Assembly: GCA_027076325.1 (NCBI GenBank)
Contig: JALTJZ010000015.1
Coordinates: forward strand, 1 to 64,000
Source: Chromatiales bacterium
GTDB taxonomy: Bacteria > Pseudomonadota > Gammaproteobacteria > UBA6429 > Thiohalophilaceae
Length of the DNA: 64,000 nucleotides
Direction of reading: 5' to 3'
The position numbers and the translations under genes were made by a program. This document shows, piece by piece, positions 36,914-44,393 of the stretch (position 1 is its first letter; each line of letters starts with the position of its first letter). The notes beneath the pieces were generated by a model. That model was given only the letters and a program-made list of their open reading frames with translations. It was not told where the DNA came from and did not search any database.

Positions 36914-37177
36914 TTGGCTAATTCAGCGCAATCACGTAAACGTGCCCGTCAGGGTGAAAAACGTCGTCAGCACAACGCCGGCTACCGTTCCATGTTCCGT
37001 ACTTTTGTTAAAAATTTATTAGCGACCATTGAGTCCGGTGATAAAGCAAAAGCACAGGAAGCCTACACTAAAGTAACGTCTATTATTGATAAAACGGCGA
37101 ACAAAGGCCTTATCCATAAGAATAAAGCAGCGAATCAAAAGGCTCGCTTGAATGCGCGCATTAAAGCAATGTCTTAA
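36914..37177 (+). CDS. rpsT: 30S ribosomal protein S20
   Basis: S20 binds 16S rRNA early in small-subunit assembly. The 87-residue product is standard: ANSAQSRKRARQGEKRRQHN at the N terminus, a SMFRTFVKNLLATIE helix and a basic C terminus with KGLIHKNKAANQKARL. It starts with TTG at 36914 behind TAGGAGAGCC. The E. coli gene also uses this rare start, which there takes part in autoregulation; the same may hold here. It is monocistronic, with its own promoter and terminator. Confidence 0.97.
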   Translation: MANSAQSRKRARQGEKRRQHNAGYRSMFRTFVKNLLATIESGDKAKAQEAYTKVTSIIDKTANKGLIHKNKAANQKARLNARIKAMS

Positions 37178-37193
37178 AACATAACTTGTATTA

Positions 37194-37225
37194 TAAAAAA
37201 AGCCGGTTCTTTAACCGGCTTTTTG
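37194..37225 (+). terminator. Intrinsic terminator of rpsT
   Basis: The stem AAAGCCGGTT / AACCGGCTTT has a short CTTT loop and a following T run (TTTTTG), located 17 bases after the rpsT stop. The A-run before the stem lets it work in the other direction for the convergent HPr-kinase-like gene as well. Confidence 0.9.
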
Positions 37226-37243
37226 TTGCCTGAGATTTTTCAC

Positions 37244-38071
37244 CTAGAATAAAGTACGGATTAACTCGCAGGTATCATCCAGACTGGCGGCGGCGAGCGA
37301 GTAACACTCGCAATTTTCTGCAATTCTGGACGCAGCAGTTAAACCGTCATTTTCATGCGCTAACTGATTCAGACCATTGCTATAAATATTCATACAGGCG
37401 GATGCCTGACTTAGTTTTGTTAACACAGGCTTCTGATTATCAGCAGAAAATTCGACAATAATAATCTTCGTTAAAGGAAAAGCTTTTAAATGCGTATCCC
37501 CCGGCAATAGCGCTGTCGGCACATGCATTGTTCGATTGGTTTTTAATATATCATTCGGTAAGGGATACAGGGGAGGCGGCTTTTTTAGGCACACAGCATG
37601 GGGATAAGGGGTAACATGCATCAATTCCAGATTAACAGGTGCCAGTTCATCGCTTAAATAGTTAAAACCATTATTCAGCAAACCCCAGGTTGTGGTTGAT
37701 TTTCCTGCCCCTGAACGTCCTGTTAATAAAAGCACTTCACCGTTTTTTTCCAATGCTGCACCGTGCAAGAAGAACAAAGAGGAGCACAGCTTTTCCAGCT
37801 CAATCGTCATGTCTTTTTCCAGACAATAAACAAACATTCCTAAGTCTTCACAATGAATAATCTTGTTTTTATTACGAACAATCGTATAGGTTAACTTGTC
37901 TTTTCCCTGTTTTAGTTCATAGTGCAAATCTGAAAACGTTGACTCAGTGCCATTAATACGGTCATTATCATTAAAAGCCCCGTAATTTTTTAATACTATC
38001 TCGTGAATAAAAGTATTCTGGCTATCAATACGCACTATTTTATTGAATATTATTAATTTACAACTTTGCAT
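37244..38071 (-). CDS. HPr-kinase/phosphorylase-like ATPase of a PqqD/micropeptide locus
   Basis: This 275-residue protein has the HprK catalytic fold: FLHGAAL (~101-107), P-loop LLTGRSGAGKSTTTWGLL (residues ~115-132) and NYLSDELAPVNL (~137-148), where Asp-Glu replaces the usual Asp-Asp. It lacks the N-terminal domain of true HprK, and no PTS genes are nearby. Stand-alone HprK-like kinases occur in lasso-peptide clusters, where they phosphorylate a precursor peptide, and with PqqD/RRE proteins. The gene follows the micropeptide gene across a strong terminator, so it is probably expressed by readthrough. The peptide is the likely substrate; this is inference. Confidence 0.8.
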   Translation of the reverse strand: MQSCKLIIFNKIVRIDSQNTFIHEIVLKNYGAFNDNDRINGTESTFSDLHYELKQGKDKLTYTIVRNKNKIIHCEDLGMFVYCLEKDMTIELEKLCSSLFFLHGAALEKNGEVLLLTGRSGAGKSTTTWGLLNNGFNYLSDELAPVNLELMHVTPYPHAVCLKKPPPLYPLPNDILKTNRTMHVPTALLPGDTHLKAFPLTKIIIVEFSADNQKPVLTKLSQASACMNIYSNGLNQLAHENDGLTAASRIAENCECYSLAAASLDDTCELIRTLF

Positions 38072-38108
38072 ACACGCTTATAGTAGCACCTTGAATTATG
38101 TTTATGGC

Positions 38109-38149
38109 ATATAAAAAAAGACGCAACCAGATACCTGGTTGCGTCTTTT
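38109..38149 (-). terminator. Strong hairpin between micropeptide and kinase genes
   Basis: A perfect 15-bp palindromic stem (AAAAGACGCAACCAG with loop ATAC) is followed on the minus strand by seven T residues. It begins ~27 bases after the micropeptide stop and ends ~40 bases before the kinase ATG. As an intrinsic terminator it would let the peptide message accumulate while only a fraction of transcripts continue into the kinase gene. Confidence 0.88.
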
Positions 38150-38175
38150 GCAATTACTACAACAAATACAGTGTT

Positions 38176-38334
38176 CTAACGAATTACTGTACCAGAATTA
38201 GAACCAGCTTGAGCCAGGGAAGGCATTGCATTCATTGTCATTATAACAGGTGCAACATAGGCTGCTTTTTTAATGAAGTCACGACGGGCTTCGGTTTTCT
38301 GTTCATTTAATTCAGTTTTATTTTCTTCGCTCAT
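38176..38334 (-). CDS. Tat-leader micropeptide, 52 residues, putative modified-peptide precursor
   Basis: It starts at the ATG at 38334 with GGAG eight bases upstream. The acidic N terminus (MSEENKTELNEQKTEA) leads into a twin-arginine motif RRDFIKKAA, a hydrophobic core (YVAPVIMTMNAMPSL) and a clean AQA cleavage site. If cleaved there, only nine residues, GSNSGTVIR, are released. Two Ser and one Thr in that tail could be phosphorylated by the HprK-like neighbour. The gene lies between a PqqD-like (RRE) gene and the kinase gene, an arrangement seen for ribosomally made modified peptides. No known family name can be given. An alternative is a membrane-anchored small protein that is never cleaved. 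Confidence 0.75.
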   Translation of the reverse strand: MSEENKTELNEQKTEARRDFIKKAAYVAPVIMTMNAMPSLAQAGSNSGTVIR

Positions 38335-38352
38335 TGTAATCTCCGTTTAATA

Positions 38353-38610
38353 TTAATTAACTAATAGTTTTAAATCTTTAAACTGCGACAACACTTTATC
38401 CAAATCAGTTTTTGCTAGTGTCGCATCAATGTCATAAAGCTTTGTTAGCTTTTTAACGATAGCACCAGGCTCTAAACCCGCTTCAATTTGCTGCCAGATT
38501 AAGCTCGCAACCGAATTTAGCTGGTGTATCTGGCCATTGTCCTTGTCTAAAATAACCAATTCGCCATCTATTTGCTGTGTGCTTAGATTTGCCCGTATTG
38601 CTAAATTCAT
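38353..38610 (-). CDS. PqqD-family peptide-binding protein (RRE fold)
   Basis: This 85-residue protein is read from the ATG at 38610 behind AAAAGAGTTACAG. The PqqD/RRE pattern is present: two N-terminal strands, then GELVILDKDNGQIHQLNSVA, the SLIWQQIEAG helix and the helical end IVKKLTKLYDIDA... up to FKDLKLL. PqqD-type proteins bind the leader of a precursor peptide and present it to a modifying enzyme. Here the partner peptide is encoded 18 bases downstream, and the only enzyme in the operon is the HprK-like kinase. No radical SAM enzyme, cyclase or protease gene is adjacent. An RRE role is therefore likely, but the modification is open. Confidence 0.85.
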   Translation of the reverse strand: MNLAIRANLSTQQIDGELVILDKDNGQIHQLNSVASLIWQQIEAGLEPGAIVKKLTKLYDIDATLAKTDLDKVLSQFKDLKLLVN

Positions 38611-38635
38611 CTGTAACTCTTTTCTATAATGGTAT

Positions 38636-38664
38636 ATTAGAACAAAGTTGGCTATATACGTCAA
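38636..38664 (-). promoter_or_regulatory. Sigma-70-type promoter of the PqqD/micropeptide/kinase operon
   Basis: On the minus strand, TTGACG (38664-38659) and TCTAAT (38641-38636) are separated by 17 bases. They lie 26 bases before the PqqD-like ATG. A second possible -10 (TAATAT) overlaps it. Confidence 0.55.
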
Positions 38665-38745
38665 TTAAGCCGCCAGCAAGCCATACAAGTACAAACTATT
38701 TTATCCTATAAAAACAATATGTTACATTATTTGCAACAGTGGCAT

Positions 38746-38765
38746 GTTAACCCGAATGGGTTAAC
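38746..38765. promoter_or_regulatory. Perfect palindrome, possible operator
   Basis: GTTAACCC-GAAT-GGGTTAAC is an exact 8-bp inverted repeat in the ~335-base divergent region between the PqqD-like gene and the methyltransferase gene. It lies ~80 bases upstream of the -35 of the micropeptide operon. The loop is four bases and no T-run follows, so a protein-binding site is more likely than a terminator. The rest of 38665-38945 holds no gene. Confidence 0.45.
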
Positions 38766-38945
38766 CCATCATGATAATATTCAAAAGTGCGGAATATTTA
38801 CATTTTCTGAAAAATCGCCTCAAAAACCAGAGCAATCCTGGTGATATTTTATTGCTTATCTATCAGGAATAAAGGGTTTATTGTTTTAATCTTATAGCGA
38901 ATCATCTAAACTTTGTTTTCTATATTGTTTCAGGAAATAACGGTC

Positions 38946-39587
38946 ATGCCCTGCTGCTGCCCTCATAGCCAATCGGCCGGTAAGTTTTTTTCTTTTTTTG
39001 CTAAATCATACCGACGGCGTTTTTCAAATAAGGGCTTTGAAGTATCACAACAGCAATTAATAGAAGGGATCACACAGGCCAGCTATAAAGATAAAATACT
39101 ACTTGAAATTGGTTGTGGTGTCGGGCACTTGCACCAAACACTTATCGAGCAGGGTGCAAAATCTGCAACAGGAATAGAACTTGCTGCTAAAATGCTGGAT
39201 GAAGCACGAGATTGGGCCAAACAACGTGGCTTGACTGAAAAAACGAATTACATTGAAGGCGACTTTATTTTTATTGCCAACACTATTGAACCTGCAGATA
39301 TTGTGATTATGGATAAAGTAGTATGTTGCTATCCTGATGCGGACTCACTGATACATCGCTCGTTAGAAAAGTGCCTATCAACTTATGCACTGACATACCC
39401 ACGCAAAACCTGGTATACCCGTTTGGGAATGCAAATACTGGCACTGCTTATGAAATTAGTCGGTTCTGATTTTAGGCCTTATGTTCATGATCCGGATCAA
39501 ATTGAAAAATGGATTACAGAACAGGGTTATAAGAAAATAAACCAGGCTCAAACCACTGTATGGCTAACACAAGTATACAAAAAATAA
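38946..39587 (+). CDS. SAM-dependent class I methyltransferase
   Basis: Read from the ATG at 38946 (MPCCCPHSQSAGKFF), 213 residues; an earlier ATG at 38913 lacks a better ribosome site. Motif I is ILLEIGCGVGHLHQTL (~55-70), followed by IELAAKMLDEARDWA and a DIVIMDKVVCCYPD motif IV. The VVCCYPD/YPRKTWYTRL pattern resembles the Mg-protoporphyrin O-methyltransferase-like branch, but no tetrapyrrole genes are nearby. An N-terminal Cys-Cys-Cys cluster is unusual. It is followed by a small unknown gene and is divergent from the PqqD/micropeptide locus, so it could be a modifying enzyme for that peptide; that is speculation. Confidence 0.85.
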   Translation: MPCCCPHSQSAGKFFSFFAKSYRRRFSNKGFEVSQQQLIEGITQASYKDKILLEIGCGVGHLHQTLIEQGAKSATGIELAAKMLDEARDWAKQRGLTEKTNYIEGDFIFIANTIEPADIVIMDKVVCCYPDADSLIHRSLEKCLSTYALTYPRKTWYTRLGMQILALLMKLVGSDFRPYVHDPDQIEKWITEQGYKKINQAQTTVWLTQVYKK

Positions 39588-39599
39588 AAAGAGAATTTT

Positions 39600-39848
39600 A
39601 TGCGCGGCTTTGTTCCACCCGATCCTCAAACCGATGTATCCAATATACATTACGCCATTGTTTATGCGCCTCGCAGAAAAGCAAACAGACATCGTATACC
39701 GCAAAGTTGTGTGGAAATAAAGCAGCATAAAGAAGAAGCGCTGGAACAATCCAGTCCACAAGCTAAACGCTACGCAGCTCAAGTATTAGGTCCGTCAAAA
39801 TCGTCAGAAGGCCAGTATATTTACTATGTCATGGAATGGCTTGAATAA
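39600..39848 (+). CDS. Small conserved-looking hypothetical protein, 82 residues
   Basis: It starts 12 bases after the methyltransferase stop (AAAAGAGAATTTT before the ATG), so the two are probably cotranscribed. The product is soluble and hydrophilic, beginning MRGFVPPDPQTDVSNIHYAI with a basic patch (PRRKANRHR), then a Glu/Lys/Gln-rich helix and a final YIYYVMEWLE strand. No motif or family is recognised. Codon use looks like its neighbours', which supports a real gene. Confidence 0.6.
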   Translation: MRGFVPPDPQTDVSNIHYAIVYAPRRKANRHRIPQSCVEIKQHKEEALEQSSPQAKRYAAQVLGPSKSSEGQYIYYVMEWLE

Positions 39849-39872
39849 AATTAACACAATGACAGCGTTTAT

Positions 39873-40730
39873 TTATAAAACCAGCATTTTTGCAGCCTGC
39901 CGAATATCTTCCTGAGCTTCGTTTAGTATCTCCATGCTAGCCTGCGGGCCAAGCTCACTAAGACCTAATTTTTGAAAGGCCGGTATTTCAACAAGAGGGG
40001 GAATATTAATGTCCGGCTTCCCGTAACCATACATACTATGAATATTCGCAACAATAATAATGTCTGCATAATCTGCCTCGGGGGCTTCATCTCTAAACCA
40101 GTTACCCATGTTCTCCGGTACACAAACCAGTTCTTCATCAAAATTCCATTGTTCTAGAATCATTCTTCCTACCTGGCCAGAGAGCTTATTAACGATACGA
40201 TCGGCAAACCGCGGGTTATCTTTTAGTTCAGGAATACGGCTTAAGTAACTGATAATTGGCAATGCGCCAATTTGAGAAACAAGACCTGCAAGCATGGCTT
40301 TCTCGGCCTGCTTGCCTTTAACCATCGAACCCAGCACATAACTTATCGCGCCAAGACGCCGACTATGATCTAATACTTTTTTTAACTGGTATTGTAATAA
40401 GGAGTTCGGGGCAGCAAATAAATTATTAACCGCAACACATATCACGATGTTTTGTATCACATGTAAACCTAACCTTGCCACCGCTTCCATGCAGGTAGAA
40501 GTTAAACGATACCCCGAAAAGATTGATGAATTTGCAATTTTAATAACTCTGGCAGCAATATTGGGATCCATTTCCAGAAGTTTTGCAATCTGATTCATCC
40601 CCTTAGCCGGATCATTCACTGCTGTTCTTACTTTTAAAGCAATGTCAGGCAAACTTGGTAGCTCAAGATTACCTTTAGCGCACTCCGTAAGAATCCGTTG
40701 CTCAAGTGTTAATTGTAACCCTGAACTCAT
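39873..40730 (-). CDS. HDOD-domain signalling protein
   Basis: This 285-residue protein is almost entirely an HDOD domain: LELPSLPDIALKVRTAVNDP (~20-39), ILEMDPNIAARVIKIANSSIF (~47-67) and the ARLGLHVIQNIVICVAV helix. HDOD domains are catalytically inactive relatives of HD phosphohydrolases and act in regulatory networks, often with cyclic-di-GMP or motility proteins. No second domain is attached. It is upstream of the UDG gene on the minus strand by only 11 bases on the reading side and is probably cotranscribed with it. Confidence 0.87.
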   Translation of the reverse strand: MSSGLQLTLEQRILTECAKGNLELPSLPDIALKVRTAVNDPAKGMNQIAKLLEMDPNIAARVIKIANSSIFSGYRLTSTCMEAVARLGLHVIQNIVICVAVNNLFAAPNSLLQYQLKKVLDHSRRLGAISYVLGSMVKGKQAEKAMLAGLVSQIGALPIISYLSRIPELKDNPRFADRIVNKLSGQVGRMILEQWNFDEELVCVPENMGNWFRDEAPEADYADIIIVANIHSMYGYGKPDINIPPLVEIPAFQKLGLSELGPQASMEILNEAQEDIRQAAKMLVL

Positions 40731-40741
40731 AATCTTTTTTC

Positions 40742-41362
40742 TCAGTTAAATGTGTTATGCCATGCACTATGTTGTTGTATTGTTTTTAACGCTTGAGTTA
40801 ATAAACTTTTGCCCGGATCGCGTTGATGCCATGTTGAAGCACCCGATGGGTGTGGTAAGGGTATAATATCCGCGATATGCCTGTAAAATTCAAGTCTAAA
40901 AGTTTGCCCAATAATTTGATCCAGTTTGTTGACTGCCATTATCTGGCTAATTGCCAACTTCCCTACCGGAATAATAAGCTGTGGTTTTAAAGTTGCGACT
41001 TCTTTTTGCAGCCAGTGGGCACAATTTTTTATTTCTGTTTTGTCGGGAACACGGTCTCCCCCTTTCGGTTTATTATCCACTAGTTTTTTTCCCGGAAAGC
41101 ATCGACAAACTGCTGTCATATACACTTTATCGCGAAACTCTTCTTCATTAACATTGATTGAAGAAAACCATTTAAACAATGTTTTACCGGCCGTCCATGC
41201 AAACGGTTTATGGATATCTTTTTCTTTTATTCCTGGCGCCTGCCCAACTAATAGTATTTTTGACATCACCGGATTACCCAATACCGGCTGGCTTTGCATC
41301 TTTTCACAAAGATGGCATTGTCTGATATTGGCCTGAAGCCGTTTTAAAACAAGTTGTGTCAT
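40742..41362 (-). CDS. Uracil-DNA glycosylase superfamily protein (Fe-S type)
   Basis: This 206-residue member of the UDG superfamily has motif A in LLVGQAPGIKEKDIHKPFAW (~37-56) and the C-terminal PLPHPSGAS motif (~171). Four cysteines at CHLC (~16-19), the AVCRC region and KNCAHWL match the [4Fe-4S] ligands of family 4-type enzymes. It removes uracil from DNA, or a related damaged base; the superfamily contains members with other specificities. The HDOD gene follows downstream and the radical SAM gene lies ~30 bases upstream-side on the same strand. Confidence 0.85.
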   Translation of the reverse strand: MTQLVLKRLQANIRQCHLCEKMQSQPVLGNPVMSKILLVGQAPGIKEKDIHKPFAWTAGKTLFKWFSSINVNEEEFRDKVYMTAVCRCFPGKKLVDNKPKGGDRVPDKTEIKNCAHWLQKEVATLKPQLIIPVGKLAISQIMAVNKLDQIIGQTFRLEFYRHIADIIPLPHPSGASTWHQRDPGKSLLTQALKTIQQHSAWHNTFN

Positions 41363-41390
41363 GTTAAAAAGCTAATAACAAAAAAAAACT

Positions 41391-42452
41391 CTATTCATAT
41401 TTTTTAAGTAGTACGCCTTCTTCACCACAACATGATGCAGCACATTTTTTAACAGCATGAATAGACGCCGCATCACCCTGTAAAAATGCACTGATTGGTA
41501 AATTATCAGTGGCGCAGTCGCAGCCCTTGTCATCATATTTATAAACATGCTTTAAGCCAACCTCTTTAGCAGCCTCTAAAGTTTGCTGCATAATAAATGA
41601 GGGTGTTTGTTCAAGATGGCTCAACTTGTACGCCGGGAAAAATTTGGTAATATGCCACGGCGCATCATCACCCAGATTATCTTTAATCCAGCGTGCTATG
41701 TTAGTTAACATTTCCGGATTGTCATTTTTAGTTGGAATAATATTGGTGCGTGTTTCTACGTGAATACCCAGCTCATGGGCTTTTTTAATTGAATGTAATA
41801 CTTCAGCCACGGATGATTTTTGGCAAATATTTTTATAAAAATCATCATCGAGGCTTTTAATATCGGAACAAAGTACATCAATATAAGGTGCAACCGCTTC
41901 CAGTGCTTCATCCGTTACATAACTATTGGAGACATAAAGAATATACAAGCCTTTTTGTTTTGCTATTTTGGCTACATCAACAATGTATTCCAGCCAGACA
42001 GCCGGTTCGGAATAGGTAAAGGCAATGCCTTGCACTTTAAAACGCAAGGCTGTTTCAACCAGTTGTTCAGCTGTTACATAGGCTGCCGTAGATTCACCTC
42101 GTGCGAGTTCATCTAGCGCGGTAACCCCCCATGATATATCCAGATTATGACAGCCATCACAACGGAAACTGCAGCCATAACTACCAACCGATAATACTTT
42201 GGTTCCTGGCCTGAAATGTTTAACTGGTTTATCTTCAATATTGTCGACATCCAGCGCTGAGATAATACCGTACGAAAGATTGTATAAAATGCCATTACGA
42301 TTGACATGCGCCTGACAAAAGCCACGTTGACCATGACTGAGGCGGCAACGCCATAAACATAAATTACAACGTGTTGTACCATCAGCCTGCCTGTCTTGCA
42401 GCATGGTTTCCACTAATTGATAATGCGCTGGTCGTGCTTCTAAACTACTCAT
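41391..42452 (-). CDS. amrS: AmmeMemoRadiSam-type radical SAM enzyme (AmrS-like)
   Basis: This 353-residue radical SAM protein has the cluster motif GCSFRCDGCHNLDISW (C-x3-C-x2-C, ~93-108), preceded by an N-terminal Cys group (RCNLCLWRC ... GFCQAH). AFTYSEPAVWLEYI and the HVETRTNIIPTKND strand are typical of AmrS. AmrS usually occurs with AMMECR1 and MEMO1 proteins; neither is in the window. Its reaction is unknown. The C terminus has extra Cys residues (GCDCAT, KKCAASCCGEEG) that could bind additional Fe-S or metal. It overlaps the ATP-grasp gene by 8 bases. Confidence 0.9.
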   Translation of the reverse strand: MSSLEARPAHYQLVETMLQDRQADGTTRCNLCLWRCRLSHGQRGFCQAHVNRNGILYNLSYGIISALDVDNIEDKPVKHFRPGTKVLSVGSYGCSFRCDGCHNLDISWGVTALDELARGESTAAYVTAEQLVETALRFKVQGIAFTYSEPAVWLEYIVDVAKIAKQKGLYILYVSNSYVTDEALEAVAPYIDVLCSDIKSLDDDFYKNICQKSSVAEVLHSIKKAHELGIHVETRTNIIPTKNDNPEMLTNIARWIKDNLGDDAPWHITKFFPAYKLSHLEQTPSFIMQQTLEAAKEVGLKHVYKYDDKGCDCATDNLPISAFLQGDAASIHAVKKCAASCCGEEGVLLKKYE

Positions 42453-43767
42453 TACTATTTCTCACTGTTTGATTTTCAACGTCAGCTATCTTCCATAACG
42501 GTGCAACAATAATATTCAAACATGCATAAGCATCTCGCAATGCCTTTTCCACTTGTTCAAACTCAGGTGCTTTGGCAAAAATAAAGCCTAAGTAGCTATT
42601 CCCTTCAGGCAACGGTGTAAGCTCGTAACCATCACGTAATTGAATATTAATATCTTCAATAAATTTAATTTTACTGGCTGCCAACAAGCCTTCGATACGT
42701 TTAAGTATGCCTTGTTTCGGTACTGGAATCATCATGACCCCTGCTGCTGTATTAGAAAATGATTTTTCAACGGGATTACCCATTGCATAACTTAAAACAA
42801 TCTCTTCTAAAGAACAGCCTAAGCCATACTCTAAAATATCACTGCATAAACCACCAATGGTACGTGCCGCCATTTCAATTAAATAGATTTCGCTACCACG
42901 CAAACGGCACTCGGCATGCACCGGCCCCGTTCTAACCCCATAGGCTTCACAGGCTTGTTGAACAATAGCCGATACTTTATTAACTTGCTCGGCCGGTAAT
43001 CTTGTTGGTGTAATATAATACGTTTCTTCAAAAAAAGGACCATGCAATGCATCCGGCTTGTCAAAAATAGTGAGCAGCTTAAACACGCCTTTATCTACAA
43101 TACCTTCAACGGCTATTTCATCACCGTGAATATATTCTTCCAACAGAACCTGTTTTTGTTCAACTAATTCTAAATCAGTCTGTTTAGCTAATAGAGCCTG
43201 AATACGCTTTGCAGCAGCAGTTAATTCGTCTTTGCTATTTACCCGGATAACACCCCGACTTGCCGATAAAGCTAATGGCTTTATCACAACAGGGAATTCA
43301 ATCTTTATATCTGCTTTATTTAATATGGCCTCTAATGCAATACACTGATACTGCGGTATCGGGATATTTTTAGCCTGTAATGCTTTTCGTGCTAAATCTT
43401 TTCGTCGGGCAAGCCGTGCTGTATTGAGATTGTTATGCACCAGGCCTGAATGCTGAGCCACATTAGCAGCCAGTTCAATCACTGAGTCGTCGGTTCCAAT
43501 AACGGCAAGTACATTTATATCTTTAATACCATCCAGTATTATTTTTAGTGCTTCTTCCGGTTGTTCGAATGGTACATGTAAGCCTTGTGCATATGTCGAC
43601 ACAATCGAATGTTTGCCTTCAGAAGCAATAATAACATCCAGACCCAGCCGGGAGGCAGCTTGAAGATACCGCATGGTGCGATAACTACCATGCGGTGCAA
43701 TTAATACAATATGCTGGAACCGTTGTGTCGGTATAGGGTGATGCCTTTCATGAATAACAACAGACAT
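42445..43767 (-). CDS. ATP-grasp ligase, substrate unknown
   Basis: This 440-residue enzyme has an N-terminal Rossmann-like region (HIVLIAPHGSYRTMRYLQAA), the ATP-grasp core VVIKPLALSASRGVIRV (~180) with EEYIHGDEIAVEG, and the metal-binding end IEMAARTIGGLCSDI. This layout resembles L-amino-acid ligases and the PurK/carbamoyl-like group that forms amide bonds between small carboxylates and amines. It is coupled to the AmrS-like gene by an 8-base overlap and lies 37 bases from the IscA-like gene, so the three may act in one pathway. The start is the ATG at 43767; a TTG lies one codon before. Confidence 0.85.
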   Translation of the reverse strand: MSVVIHERHHPIPTQRFQHIVLIAPHGSYRTMRYLQAASRLGLDVIIASEGKHSIVSTYAQGLHVPFEQPEEALKIILDGIKDINVLAVIGTDDSVIELAANVAQHSGLVHNNLNTARLARRKDLARKALQAKNIPIPQYQCIALEAILNKADIKIEFPVVIKPLALSASRGVIRVNSKDELTAAAKRIQALLAKQTDLELVEQKQVLLEEYIHGDEIAVEGIVDKGVFKLLTIFDKPDALHGPFFEETYYITPTRLPAEQVNKVSAIVQQACEAYGVRTGPVHAECRLRGSEIYLIEMAARTIGGLCSDILEYGLGCSLEEIVLSYAMGNPVEKSFSNTAAGVMMIPVPKQGILKRIEGLLAASKIKFIEDINIQLRDGYELTPLPEGNSYLGFIFAKAPEFEQVEKALRDAYACLNIIVAPLWKIADVENQTVRNSNE

Positions 43768-43804
43768 CAATAACGGAGTCTTGGTGAATAATTAAAATTA
43801 ATTC

Positions 43805-44200
43805 CTATGCACAGCCACCGCCGCCGCCAGCACTACCACAACCACCGCAGCCACCTGAACCACCAACGGCTTTAAAAACATTGTTAAAAACAAATGAGGC
43901 ATTTAAACCGTCATTGGTGTAATCAATATCGCAACCTTTTAAATAAGACAGTGCCACTGCATCTACGACGACTTTAAAGTTATCACCTTCCAGCACTTTA
44001 TCATGCGGGTGAATAGTATCAGCGTAGGTCATGCCATAGCTCATGCCACTACAGCCACCACCGGAAACAAAGACTCGAATACCTTCAACCGGGTCATCTG
44101 AAGCAGCCATTAAACCCGCGAGTTGTTCACCCGCAGTCGCAGACACTTTTAGCTCTTCATCGGCAATGCTTGTATTAAATTCGGCAACGGCTGCATTCAT
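43805..44200 (-). CDS. IscA/ErpA-like Fe-S protein with Cys/Gly-rich tail
   Basis: It starts at the ATG at 44200 (GGAG eight bases upstream) and has 131 residues. The HesB/IscA domain is clear: VSATAGEQLAGLMAAS, IRVFVSGGGCSGMSYGMTY with the first conserved Cys, VDAVALSYLKGCDIDY, and FVFNNVFKAVGG. The final C-x-C motif is expanded into a Gly/Cys tail (GGCGGCGSAGGGGGCA) with three Cys. A-type carriers move Fe-S clusters to target enzymes; the neighbour AmrS-like enzyme is a plausible client. The tail is unlike standard ErpA and could hold the cluster differently. Confidence 0.85.
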   Translation of the reverse strand: MNAAVAEFNTSIADEELKVSATAGEQLAGLMAASDDPVEGIRVFVSGGGCSGMSYGMTYADTIHPHDKVLEGDNFKVVVDAVALSYLKGCDIDYTNDGLNASFVFNNVFKAVGGSGGCGGCGSAGGGGGCA

Positions 44201-44393
44201 TTCTATTCTCCAAAATATTCTATTCAAGTGGCTATATAATAGTATAGATAATACCATAATATTGAAAATCAACTCTATTTTTTTGCGCGCAAGCAGCTTA
44301 TTTCCCTTTTAAAATCAGGGTTATAGCCTTAAAGAAGAGGCAGGAAATCAAAGGTATAGCGACAAACCTGCAGCTATACCTTTTGCGCTAAAA

